From the NCBI GenBank assembly GCA_023548195.1, contig JAJHZJ010000335.1:3031020-3095019 (forward strand): 64,000 bases of DNA. Reading direction: 5' to 3'. This stretch comes from Bettongia penicillata ogilbyi. Lineage: Eukaryota > Chordata > Mammalia > Diprotodontia > Potoroidae. Below the pieces are notes generated by a model that saw only the letters and a list, made by a program, of their open reading frames with translations, was not told the origin of the DNA and did not search any database. Below are positions 11,556 through 21,019 of this stretch, one piece after another. Every line of letters starts with the position of its first letter. Positions within the stretch are counted from its first letter, which is position 1. A program made the translations under genes and the position numbers.

Positions 11556-13497
11556 CAATACTGAGATTCTAGGAATAATCACATAGTGTTCAAGGAAAGC
11601 CTACTGACTTTCCTTTTAAATTATATGTTTAGGGAAGGCAAATATATAACTATTTTTTGTGTTTTAAATGTTAATCCATCAAATACTATCTTGCTGCTTT
11701 GTATGCTAGTAAAAGCAACCAAAATTTTATGCTAAATAGAGCAGAAACTGGCCTTGTTTTTAGGAAGACATGAATTCAAGGCCTTCTTTTGATATACAAA
11801 TGGAATGTGATCATAGGTAAACCATTTAAGATCTCAATATTCCCATACACTTCTCTCAAACCACAGGTTTCAGATTGGGATGCCAATCTTCACTGATGGA
11901 GAGTTTTTTATCAACATAAATTTCCCATTGTGTTGACATCAGATATTTAAACAAAGTCACATGGTACATTTACATTAGACAGTTGGTCATTCAGTTGAGA
12001 TTTTCCCCCATTTTTGAAACAAATGCACACAGTCTTTGAACTTGACATCCCCCCCTGCAAACCAGTTTCACCATGTGTTTTGACTCTGTGATTACATAAC
12101 CTTTATTCCTTTCTTTGACAGTGCTTCCTATTCAAGTTGCACAGAACTGACTCTCTAATACTCTCTAATACCTTCAATGAACATCTATAATGCATTGCTA
12201 TCTTAAAGAATGAAAAAAGTGGACATATTTTCTTTATGTAGAGAACAAAAAAACCCACTTTTAACTTACATGTAGATTGGACTAGATGGTGTCTAGCATT
12301 TTTACTAGCTCCCAGATTGTGTGACTGAAGTTTCATTCTCCTCTTTGGTGTCATAATGAAGTGACTTAGGCAAAATCATAAGTCTTTTCTTTTTTGAGTA
12401 ACTCCCCATCCTCACCCTTTTTTCAGATCCAAGGAGAGAACATATAGACCTAGAAACTGAAAAAGAACACCCAGAAGAAACAAGTCATCCAGATGGTTTG
12501 AATTTTATAAATGTTTATCACTTATATTATTGACTGTTCCTTCCACTTGATAAATAAACTCTATCTTCTATCTATCTATGTTTACTAAGGAAGAAATTTC
12601 ATGGCCTGAAATTATTGGATTTTTAAATTTAACATATCAGAAAGCATAATGTAATATGTAATAATGAACTAATGTAATAGCTGTTCTGCCTCAGTTTATG
12701 TTTGACAAAACCTATCTTATAAATTTAGCCCATACCGTTTCTCAGGATCCTTAACCTCTCACTCATAATACAGAGTTGAGTCCACTTATATCATTTTTGT
12801 CCCTTTAGAGCTCTAAGATGTAGTCCTAAAAGTTAGGATGTTTCTTCTAATGCTACCAGTTCAAGTCCTCATTGCTGTGCATTTCACTTGCTATCAGTCA
12901 CCAATTATCACTTGAATTAATGACAACTAATATATCATTAATATCTCTAACTTCATTGCTTAGTGTTACAACATCTTTTAGTAAATTGACCTCAACTAGC
13001 TTTTTTATAAACAAGATTATTTACTGAGAAAAAAAAATACTATGGATGTAGATTTGAAAAAAAAAATGGGAGAAAGGAACTAATAGATGCTTTGATGAAA
13101 CTACACAGTGGTTTGAGTAACTTCAACATTCTGAAATCAAGACTATCCACTTAATGTCATTCCAGTAATGTTATATGGCTGCAATTCTTGAAACATCATG
13201 ATCTCTAAATAATTCAAAGTGTAGGATACCAAAGAAAATAGACAGGCAAGTTCTAAGCATGAGAAGACTGAACCTTATTAGCAGTGAACACCTGAAAAAG
13301 AGAAGTAATAAGCTGAATATCATCTGAGAGTAGGTGGGCTGATCATGTAGTAATGGAAAAATGATTGATAAATTTCATGCACAACTGATATTTGGGCAAT
13401 GTCGAATTCAAAACAGGGAACTATTTCCTAAGGTCCATTGATAGATATCAGTGGATCTGTGAAATTGATGGAAAATGACAACTTAATATCTATCAAA
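11556..13497. other. Intergenic, no gene recognised
   Basis: AT-rich sequence. 11740-11850 may be a decayed plus-strand MIR/MAR1 (GGAAGACATGAATTCAAGG). 12535-12580 has a short TCTATC-like run. No frame here has a recognisable protein signature. Confidence 0.4.
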
Positions 13498-13597
13498 CAG
13501 AGGCAGCTAGAGTGGGCAGTGGATAGAGTGCAGGGCCTGGAGTTGGAAAGACGAAAGTTGAAAATGAGCTTCAGCGACTTACTAGCTATGTGATCTC
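13498..13597 (+). mobile_element. tRNA-derived SINE head (MAR1-like), 3' part missing
   Basis: GAGGCAGCTAGAGTGGGCAG, TGGATAGAGTGCAGGGCCTG and GAGTTGG, then CTTACTAGCTATGTGATCTC, form a sense tRNA-type head. It stops abruptly at the start of the antisense RTE-tailed SINE. Confidence 0.7.
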
Positions 13598-13835
13598 GCT
13601 TCAGTTTAAGTGAGGCAGAGCTGCACAAAGTCATAACCCTCTCTCTCTCCTCCAGAGCCATCTGGGTCCAGTGGAAAGACAGATCAGGGTGACTGGAGAT
13701 GGGAGACCTTGACTTTTTTAAGCTAAGTCTTTTTCCCAGGTCTCAGTTTGTATGGTTATACCCATTCAGTGATTAAGGATAGGTAAGAAAAATGAGGCAA
13801 AAGAACGAATCTTTTACCTCCTCAAAAAAAAAAAT
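13598..13835 (-). mobile_element. RTE-tailed SINE (WSINE1-like), antisense
   Basis: AGTGAGGCAGAGCTGCACAA, CTCCAGAGCCATCTGGGTCC and AGTGGAAAGACAGATCAGG are the reverse of the SINE body. CCAGGTCTCAGTTTGTATGG and GATTAAGGATAGGTAAG match the far end of the copy at 5195-5480. Confidence 0.7.
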
Positions 13836-14059
13836 AAATTTGGGAGGGGAAGATCCTGAAGTTTCTTCCCAGAACAGAAACAATTGCTATTTGCAATCAC
13901 CCTGAACCATCAAAACCCAATGGATAGCAAACAGAGTCTTGGGCAGGGGCTTATTATGGGCCAAACTCATTCACTTGCAAGTAAAGATATGACCTTTCTG
14001 ATGTGTTTGGTGTTCTTCAAACAAACAACAGCTGTGAGAACCAGACAGTTCACTTAAAG

Positions 14060-14205
14060 TCTATTCACCTGTTTTCTCAGCTGTTTAATAATAGCACATG
14101 TTGCCCAGGATTGTTGTGAAGATTAAATGAGATAAAATATCTAAAACACTTATTATGTGTTTTTGCAATACCTGGCATTAATAAATGCTTGTTTCCTTCC
14201 TTCCT
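14060..14205 (+). mobile_element. MIR-like SINE 3' half
   Basis: TGTTGTGAAGATTAAATGAG, then ACTTATTATGTGTTTTTG and ATACCTGGCATTAATAAATG form the typical 3' half of a CORE-SINE. Confidence 0.65.
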
Positions 14206-14324
14206 CACTATACAATTGGCTTCGTTTGTAATCCTACGTATTTTTATAAACCTTTTGTTTTTGGTGGGATCCATAGAAAGCACCAGGACACCCAAGGTTT
14301 ACATCACAAAAATATTTAGGAGCT

Positions 14325-14475
14325 CTTGATTTCCAGAAAGGTCCCAAGCACCTACAGTGTGGCAGGGAGAGTGCTTAGCCCTGTGCATTCACATAAAAGA
14401 GAAAAACAATAAACAAAAAACAATCACTTCTCTCAAGGAACTTGCCTATATAGAAACAAGGTAAAGGATAAACTG
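14325..14475 (+). repeat. Ancient interspersed repeat of unresolved family
   Basis: CCAAGCACCTACAGTGTGGC, then CAATCACTTCTCTCAAGGAA and CTTGCCTATATAG, follow the common mammalian phrase order 'size class, spacer, ends with CTCAAGGAA'. A similar order is seen at 26770-26885. I recognise the pattern but not the family. Confidence 0.4.
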
Positions 14476-14769
14476 GAGAGAAAAAGAAATCTATGGCATT
14501 AAGTGTATATTTACTAGAGTGTAATCCATTGACATCTCCAACTCCATATGTATAAAACTTAGTGAATTTTATCTCTTCTCTACCAACCTATCCAACTTCT
14601 GAGCTATGCTATTTTGGGTGAAGGGAGGGGGAGAAATCCATCCTCCCAGAATCTTCACAATCTCTGAATTATCCTGAACACCTCAGTCTCTCCACAGAGT
14701 CAATGAGTCACCAGATGTTTCTTTTCATCTACCTCCATAATATTTTTAGTATCTAACCCATCGATGTAC

Positions 14770-15060
14770 TATTGAGGTGCAGTGGATAAAGCAATGGGTC
14801 TGGTGTCAGGAAGCCCTGAATTCAAACCAGGCCTCAGACAATTAACTACTGGTGTGACTTAAGTCAAGTCCCTGTGCCTCTGTTTGCCTCAGTTTCTCAT
14901 CTGTAAAATGGGGGATAATAATAGCACCAAGCTCTCAGTGTTGTTGTGAGGAGAAAATGAGATAATATTTGTAAAGTACTTAAAGTACTTAACACAATGC
15001 CTGGCATGGAGTAAGTCGATTGGTAAATGTTAGCTGCTATTATCATTATTATTACTATTT
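14770..15060 (+). mobile_element. CORE-SINE with (ATT)n-type tail
   Basis: GAGGTGCAGTGGATAAAGC (head) and CTGGTGTCAGGAAGCCCTGA, then CATCTGTAAAATGGGGGATA, ATAATAGCACC and CACAATGCCTGGCATGGAG. It ends in AAATGTTAGCTGCTATTATC and an ATT-rich tail. Nearly full length. Confidence 0.8.
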
Positions 15061-15079
15061 CTTACTGGGACTATAGCAA

Positions 15080-15317
15080 CAGGTTGGGATCACTGGTATC
15101 ATTGATGCAAGTCTGTCCTTTACCATATTGATCCTCCATACAAATGACAAAATGCAGGAATGATCATCTCGCTTTTCTCCTCTGTAAATTTCAGATGGGT
15201 CCACTGGTCTCTAGTCTCAACTATAAATCCCTCTACTTAATTTTTAGAGCTCTTTGCAACCTGGCCCTCAACCTAACTTTCCACACTTATTGTACATAAC
15301 TATTAGGGAAATGAATA
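15080..15317 (+). mobile_element. L2 LINE 3' region, left part
   Basis: AGAGCTCTTTGCAACCTGGC, CCTCAACCTAACTTTCCACA and CTTATTGTACATAAC match the L2 3' region. The same element resumes at 16265 after a probable LTR insertion. Confidence 0.65.
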
Positions 15318-15323
15318 TTATAC

Positions 15324-16258
15324 TGTTATATTAGTAACCACTTATTCATTTGTGATCTATCCTTTTTCCTCCTATTTTTGTCAAGACACCATTTCCTGAA
15401 AAAGTCAAGTGGAAGGGCATGACTTCAGGAAGCGATGTGTTGTGATCACTCCTAGCCCTCAAAGCATCTGCTCAATTAGTTGAGCTGGCCCCACTCAAAT
15501 GGGACCCTGGCCTTTGTTACTTTGTAAAAAGGACCCAGTGTGTATGGGCACTTTTCTTTGTCTCATTAAAATTTGGAGTGACCTCTTCTGCAAAAGAGAG
15601 AGAAAGCCCCTGACAATCTGCCTCAGATGGCTTGTGTTTTTCTGGTTAAGATTAATTTGTTGTTTTTCAGTCATGTCTGTTTCTTTGTGAGCCTTTCAGG
15701 ATTTCTTAACAAAAAAATGAAACTGGTTTATCCTATCTTTCTCCATCTCATTTACAGATGAGGTACTGAGGCCAAGAGGGTGAAATGCCTTGCCCAGGAT
15801 CACATAGATAGTTTAAACTCATGAAGGGGAATTTTCACGACTCTAGGCCAAACATTCTATCTACTGAGCCACTTAGCTTCCCAGGGAGTTAGCAATTGGA
15901 ATTCCCCAGGAGTCAGAGAGGAGCAGGATGAATCACATCTGTGGAGCAGGGAGGCATCCCACTGCCTTCCCATCCTAAAGATGAGGAGAAGCTGAGAACT
16001 CCTGGCCCACATCCACATTAAAATATCCACCAATTAGGATTTCCAGAGAAGGTCCGAATGATATACTGTCAAACCAATCAGATGGAAGACACACATAGGC
16101 ATACAAGATACCCTCGACTCTTGCTCTGTCTCTTTGGCACAAATGGACAAATTCCATACACCTGTCCTCTATCCCATGCCCTATTAATAAATGATATGAT
16201 ACTCAAAGAAATGAACTTTTAAGTTGTTGAGAATATTTGCCTTGGACAACTCCCAACA
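15324..16258 (+). mobile_element. Probable solo LTR inserted in L2, with a MAR1 inside it
   Basis: The segment begins TGTTATATTA and ends TCCCAACA, giving short TGTT/AACA inverted ends. It is flanked by TTATAC (15318-15323) and TTATAT (16259-16264), a plausible 6-base target duplication with one difference. An AATAAA lies near 16190, as expected for an LTR R region, and the L2 reads on both sides. It is about 0.7 kb once the antisense MAR1 at 15650-15885 is removed. No coding sequence of a retrovirus is present. Confidence 0.5.
15650..15885 (-). mobile_element. MAR1-type SINE, antisense, inside the LTR
   Basis: TTTTTCAGTCATGTCTGTTT, ATCTCATTTACAGATGAGG, TGCCTTGCCCAGGATCACAT and CTATCTACTGAGCCACTTAG, then CTTCCC, give the antisense MAR1 order. 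Confidence 0.75.
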
Positions 16259-16264
16259 TTATAT

Positions 16265-16420
16265 TTAATATTCAACCTGTTTCCCAATTCTTTGTCCGTG
16301 TTTTACCCTTTGCTTAAAATGTATTCCCACAGCAACTTGGTCTTTTAGGGTCTTTATTCTTTAAAACCCTGCTCAAGTAAGGCCCCATAAGAAGACTTTC
16401 TAAAAACAAAACAAACAAAC
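16265..16420 (+). mobile_element. L2 LINE 3' region, right part
   Basis: TTTGCTTAAAATGTATTCCC, then TTAAAACCCTGCTCAAGTAA and GGCCCCATAAGAAGACTTTC are L2 3' landmarks, continuing the element interrupted at 15318. An A-rich (AAAC)n run follows at 16385-16440. Confidence 0.65.
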
Positions 16421-16440
16421 AAACAAAAAACAGCAACAAC

Positions 16441-17192
16441 ACACCTTGTTCAGTCGAGATGGATATCCCCTTATTTTTCAATTATTTGCCACCCCAAAAG
16501 TGCTTCTATAAATGTGTTTGTGCAAATGCTTCCTTTTGTTTTTGTTTTTGTTTTTTTTTTATCTCTTTGGGATATAGACAACGTTGTGGCATTAGTGGAT
16601 TAAAGGTTATATACAGTTTTATAGCCCTCTGGGCATAATTTCAAATTGCTCTTCAGAATGGTTGAATCACCTCACAACTCCACCAAGAGGGCATTAATAT
16701 TCCAATTTTCACATATATCTTTCAACATTTATCATTTTCTTTTTCTGTCATATTAGTCATTCTATGTGTGGTGGTACCTCACAGTTGTTTTAATTTGCAT
16801 TTCTCTGATCAATAGGAATTTAGAGCATATTTTTCATATGGCTACAATATAATTTTAATTTTTTCATCTGAAAGCTGCCTATTCATATCTTTTGACCATT
16901 TATCATTTGAGGAATCACTTCTTAGAAATTTAAATCAGTTCTTAATAAATCGAAGAAATGATGCTTTCATCAGAGACACTTAATAGAACCTGCCCCCACC
17001 ACTCAGCTTTCTGCTGTCCTTCTAATCTTGTTCATATTGATTTTGCTAGTGCAGAAACTTTTTCATTCATTATAATCAACAATATCCATTTTATATCTCA
17101 TAATGCTTCCTATCCCTTATTTTGTCATTAATTATTTTCTTATCCGTAGATCTGACAGGTAAACTATTCTTTGTTCCCCTAATTTGTTTAAA
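16441..17192 (-). mobile_element. L1 LINE 3' fragment, antisense (block copy 1)
   Basis: CTTGTTCAGTCGAGATGGAT, AAATTGCTCTTCAGAATGGT, TTTGCATTTCTCTGATCAAT and CCATTTATCATTTGAGGAAT are the antisense marsupial L1 3' region. It ends at CTAATTTGTTTAAAGG, where the CORE-SINE starts. Confidence 0.8.
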
Positions 17193-17204
17193 GGATTAAG
17201 GTTT

Positions 17205-17430
17205 AAATTCAAACCTGAACTCAGATGCTTACTGGCTATGTGACCCTGGGCAAGTCACTTAACCTCTGGTATCATATTTCTTACTTGTAAAATGGGGATA
17301 TTAACAGCACCAACCTTGCAGGACTGTTGTGAGAATCAAATGAAATTATCATTGTATATTGTGTGGCATAGTGATAGGCACAAATTCAGGGCTATATAAA
17401 TGCTAGTTATGATGATGATGATGTTTATCC
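17205..17430 (+). mobile_element. CORE-SINE with (ATG)n tail (block copy 1)
   Basis: CTTACTGGCTATGTGACCCT, GGGCAAGTCACTTAACCTCT, GTAAAATGGGGATATTAACA and GCACCAACCTTGCAGG, then TATATAAATGCTAGTTATGA and an (ATG)n tail. The head side is cut by the neighbouring L1. Confidence 0.85.
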
Positions 17431-17644
17431 TTATCACAGTGCATGGCACTTAGGAGGCACTTATTACCTTCACTTTTCTTCCCTCCCCTCTACTTCCATC
17501 CCCTTTCCTGCCCTTGCATGCATTTCCCTTCCTTAGTTCAATAAACATAGATTAAATGCCTACTGTATATCTCAATATTAGTGAACTATGAAATGAGAGA
17601 AGGCTTCTTTTCTGTTTCTGGAATTATTTGAGATTAGTGGGTAA

Positions 17645-17885
17645 TTGGATGATGAATGGATAGAGTGCTACGTCCTGGAGTCAGCAAAAACTGTGTTCAA
17701 ATCTGGCCTCAGACACTTACTAGCTGTGTTAGTCTGGGCAAGTCACTTACCCCTGTTTTCCTCAGTTTCCTCTACTATAAAATGAGCTGAAGAAGGAAAT
17801 GGCAACCATTTCCAGGATCTTTATCCAGAAAGACTGAAATGGGGTCATGAAGTATTGGACTTAACTGAAAAATGACTAAACAACA
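17645..17885 (+). mobile_element. MAR1-type SINE (block copy 1)
   Basis: GAATGGATAGAGTGCTACGT, CCTGGAGTCAG, TCTGGGCAAGTCACTTACCC, AAAATGAGCTGAAGAAGGAA and ATGGCAACCATTTCCAGG, then ACTGAAAAATGACTAAACAA at the 3' end. Close to full length. Confidence 0.9.
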
Positions 17886-18339
17886 AGCGAGTAGAGCTTG
17901 ATTGTGGTTTCTGATTGCTTACCAATGTTTGATTATCCAACCTGGCATCGAAGGTATTTGACAACGTTTCCACCCTACCTAACTGATGGGATCTCTTACT
18001 ATCTGCCTCCTCCCGTGCTCTGATCTAATCAAGAGGTAGAGTGGAATAATGACGATTAGTCTTTGAACCCAGAGTCACAAGCACCTGGTCCAAATTTGGC
18101 CTTAGACGCTATCTTTATGTTCCTGAAGAAGACATTTACACATCTTTATTTCTCAGTTTCCACATCTTTCAAAAGAGGAACTGAGCTCTGTAGTGGCCAA
18201 GTTACCTCCAGGTGCAAATTTAAAATCTGATGGTTTCTCTCTTTTCTTTGTTATGTTTTTATGTGACTACACTTTGCTGACATTTAGATTCTGGAAATGT
18301 ACCTTTACATCCATATTGTCTGGGGAATTTTTATAAATA

Positions 18340-18690
18340 TTCTAAAGGCCAAGGAAAATAACTTTTCCTCCAGGAAGTCTTCCTGGCAAATATTGACCTC
18401 TTTCACTGTAAAACCTCACATAATATTTTATCGCAGCTTTTTTCAATTTATTTTATTTGTAATTTATGGAATAAAGCAACCATTTCCAAAACACAGTAAC
18501 ATAAAAAAGATGATTGTATGTGAAATTTCAAATCTACTGTGTGCAACTTGCTATTTCCTTTAAATGTAAAACAAAGTTATCATATACATTTTTATTTTCC
18601 CCTGCATGATAGTAGCCTTCTTTTGTCTTCTCCCACTAGACTCAAAGTCCTAGAACTTGAATTTTCTATGTACTTAAACAATTTTTTGTC
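18340..18690 (+). mobile_element. L2 LINE 3' end, decayed
   Basis: CTCCAGGAAGTCTTCCTGGC, then CTCCCACTAGACTCAAAGTC resemble L2 3' phrases in the right order. Divergence is high. Confidence 0.4.
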
Positions 18691-19499
18691 TTAGTTGTGC
18701 TCTCTTACAATATATCATGTTGCAGTATGCTCTATTGCATTAATCAAAAATTGATTCCCTTCACATCTTAGAGTGAAAAATTGCCACTTAAAAGTAATCA
18801 CCTTTATTGATTAATTGCCTTTATTGTTTCTAACCTGTGGAAGCCCTGGAACAAGCAGAAATAATTGTGCTGAATGTCTGTGTGATCTTTACCTCCATCT
18901 CTGTCTTAATGAGTAAATAGGAAAACTTTGAACTTGCCCTTAATTCCCTTTGAGCTCTATGTTGGAGACCTAAATCAGATTATAATAGTGAGAAGTTCAG
19001 AGATCCCCAGGAAGATAGTGATCAAGGCTATCAATTGTAAACATATTAAAGAAAGATAGATGAGATCTTAGCTGGATAAGAGAAAGTGTATTTTGACTAT
19101 CAGGGTCATTGGCATAATTTTTACTCACAGAGAAAGCCAAGGTCCCAGAAACACTCTCACCAATAATCTTTTGAGAACCTTATCTCTTTCTGTCACTTCA
19201 GCATTTCAGGGGCTGCCTTCCAGCATAGTGATGGAATGCTCTAATAGGCAACTGTTAAAAATGTTAGCTTTTTAAATGTACAGTTGCAACACAGTGATGA
19301 GCAAACAGAAGATGCTTGAAAAATACACAATGAATTTTGAACAAATGAACGAATGAGAGGATACAGTTTCAATATATTCAAGAAATGAGTGGATGATCAT
19401 CTGATCCAAGTTTCTAGACAACCCCTTACGATTCTGTGATCTTCTTTGTAGATAAAGCAACTCCCCATGCCCTCAGTTCCATTCTCTTTCAACAGTATA
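18691..19499. other. Upstream region of the OR pseudogene
   Basis: No gene or repeat recognised. The last bases before the pseudogene start codon are pyrimidine-rich and end TTTCAACAG, a plausible splice acceptor four bases before the ATG. That would fit the usual OR arrangement in which an untranslated first exon is spliced just ahead of a single coding exon. Confidence 0.45.
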
Positions 19500-21004
19500 A
19501 TGGAGAACAAAAATGATGACTGAATTCATCCTCTTGGGACTTACACAGAACCCAAAGATGCAGAACGTAATATTCACAGTATTTTTACTCATCTACTAGT
19601 AGCTTTGTTGGGTAATTTTCTTACTGTGGTCACTGTTACCACTAGCCAAGCTCTGAGCTGCTTCATGTACTTGTTCTTGTGTTTCTTGTCCATCATAGAT
19701 GATCTTTGCTCTTCTTCCATGGCCCCCAAACTGATAGTTGACTCCCTCACTGAAAAAAAAAAAACATTTACTTCAAAGACTGCATGACCTAACTCTTTGC
19801 ACAACATTTCTTTGGTCGTGCCAAGATCATCCTGCTAACACTCATGGCCTATGACTGGTATGTAACTATCTGCAAGCCTCTGCACTATATCATGATTATG
19901 AGCCAGAGGCTCTGTGTCCTTCTGGTGGGGGCAACCTGGGCTGGGGCCTCTCTCCATGCAATTATGCAACTTCTCTTCACAGTCTGGTTGCCTTTCTATG
20001 GTCCCAATATCATAGGTCACTTCATGTGTGACTTGAATTCTTTACTCAAATGAGTCTGCATAGATACCAATAATCTTGGCCTATTTGTTGCAGCAAATAG
20101 TAGTTTTGATGAGGTTTAGGGGTGCTGGGGACCCCAAAATACCAACAGTCTAGGTCCTGCTTGAATGAATTCAACTCAAGCCTTCTTAAAGTCAAAGAAA
20201 ACACAGTTTATTAAAGATTCACCATCTTGGGTTGCCTCTTATTCACAAGTGGGCCAGATGGAATCTCAGCTAGACAGAATCTGAGCTGGATTGCATAGGA
20301 GCACCTGCTCAGAGGCAAGATGAAAGTAAATACAGAAAAGCCTATAGGAGGGATCTGGGATGTTGGTCTGGTAGTCCAGGGTGATGAGAGGAGGGGCTTA
20401 GGGTGGGTCTTGGGGAGAAGTCCACAGAAAGAATCCAAGCAGGGTCAAAGGCTGGAAACAGCTGAGGCAATCAGAAATATCAGACAATGGAGGGTTTGGG
20501 TGGAAAGCGGGTAGGGCAATCAAGAGGTAACAGATAATGGACACAGATCTGAATATGAAAAGCCAGGTTCAGTGGGGAGATTCAAGGAGTATTCAATCTG
20601 AGTATGAATTCAGGCCCAGTGAAGAAATTCAAGAGGAGCTTAAAGAGGCTCCCAGAGTCTGAACTCCATCATTCCTGAACCCTATCAGTTTTATTTGTCT
20701 GTTAAACTTTTTCCTTTTGATGACTTCCTATACTGTCATCCTTAATTCCTTGAAGGCTCACAGTCTTGAAGGGAGACACAAAGCTCTCTCAACTTGTATC
20801 TCTCACATCACTGCTGTTATCTTATTTTTTGTGCCATGCACATTTATGTATCTGAGGCCTGTGGTCATTCTGCCCATAGATAAAACTGTGACTATATTTT
20901 GTACTCTCATGGCCCCCTTGTTACATCCCCTGATCTACACCCTGAGAAATGTAGAGGTAAAAAATGCTGCGAGGAAGCTATGGAGCAAAAGTGTCTTCAA
21001 GTAA
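19500..21004 (+). pseudogene. Olfactory receptor pseudogene (OR4-like, class II)
   Basis: A relic of a single-exon seven-transmembrane odorant receptor. Recognisable pieces in order: N-terminus (EFILLGL, near 19520), transmembrane 1 (LLGNFLTVVT, near 19607), first loop and transmembrane 2, the third-helix motif degraded to [10 protein letters not shown] (19844 on, where ORs normally have DRY), the second extracellular loop (HFMCDL, near 20020), then after an insertion SYTVIL, KALSTC, the sixth helix and HPLIYTLRN to the stop at 21004. Damage: a frameshift near 19515, stops and a frameshift at 19593-19605, a frameshift at the A-run near 19754, a TAA near 19791, a TGA at 20052, and an LTR at 20107-20687. 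It resembles the intact OR at 29982-30911 and is convergent with it. Not a functional receptor. Confidence 0.95.
20107..20687 (-). mobile_element. Solo LTR of an endogenous retrovirus inside the OR pseudogene
   Basis: A 581-base insertion that splits the OR coding sequence. It starts TGATGAGGTTT and ends GAACCCTATCA, an imperfect inverted repeat with the canonical TG...CA. It is flanked by a 4-base target duplication GTTT (20103-20106 and 20688-20691). A polyadenylation signal reading AATAAA on the minus strand near 20208 indicates minus orientation. OR codons resume in the same place immediately after it (FICLLNF). No internal retroviral genes remain, so it is a solo LTR. The target site lies in the OR fifth-helix region. 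Confidence 0.85.
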
Positions 21005-21019
21005 GAAATAGATTTCATT

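Larger units (their letters stand above)
16441..17885. other. Left copy of a duplicated block (L1 + CORE-SINE + spacer + MAR1)
   Basis: The order antisense L1 3' fragment, plus-strand CORE-SINE, about 200 bases of non-repeat spacer, plus-strand MAR1 is repeated in the same orientation at 62520-63865. The shared spacer (for example TTATTACCTTCACTTTTCTT, then TTCCCTTCCTTAGTTCAATA) is what shows common descent rather than independent insertions. Confidence 0.8.

Noticed and set aside
11171..11572. Frames rich in Ser/Leu/Cys/Val
   Set aside because: Translation of the (TCTCTG)n microsatellite.
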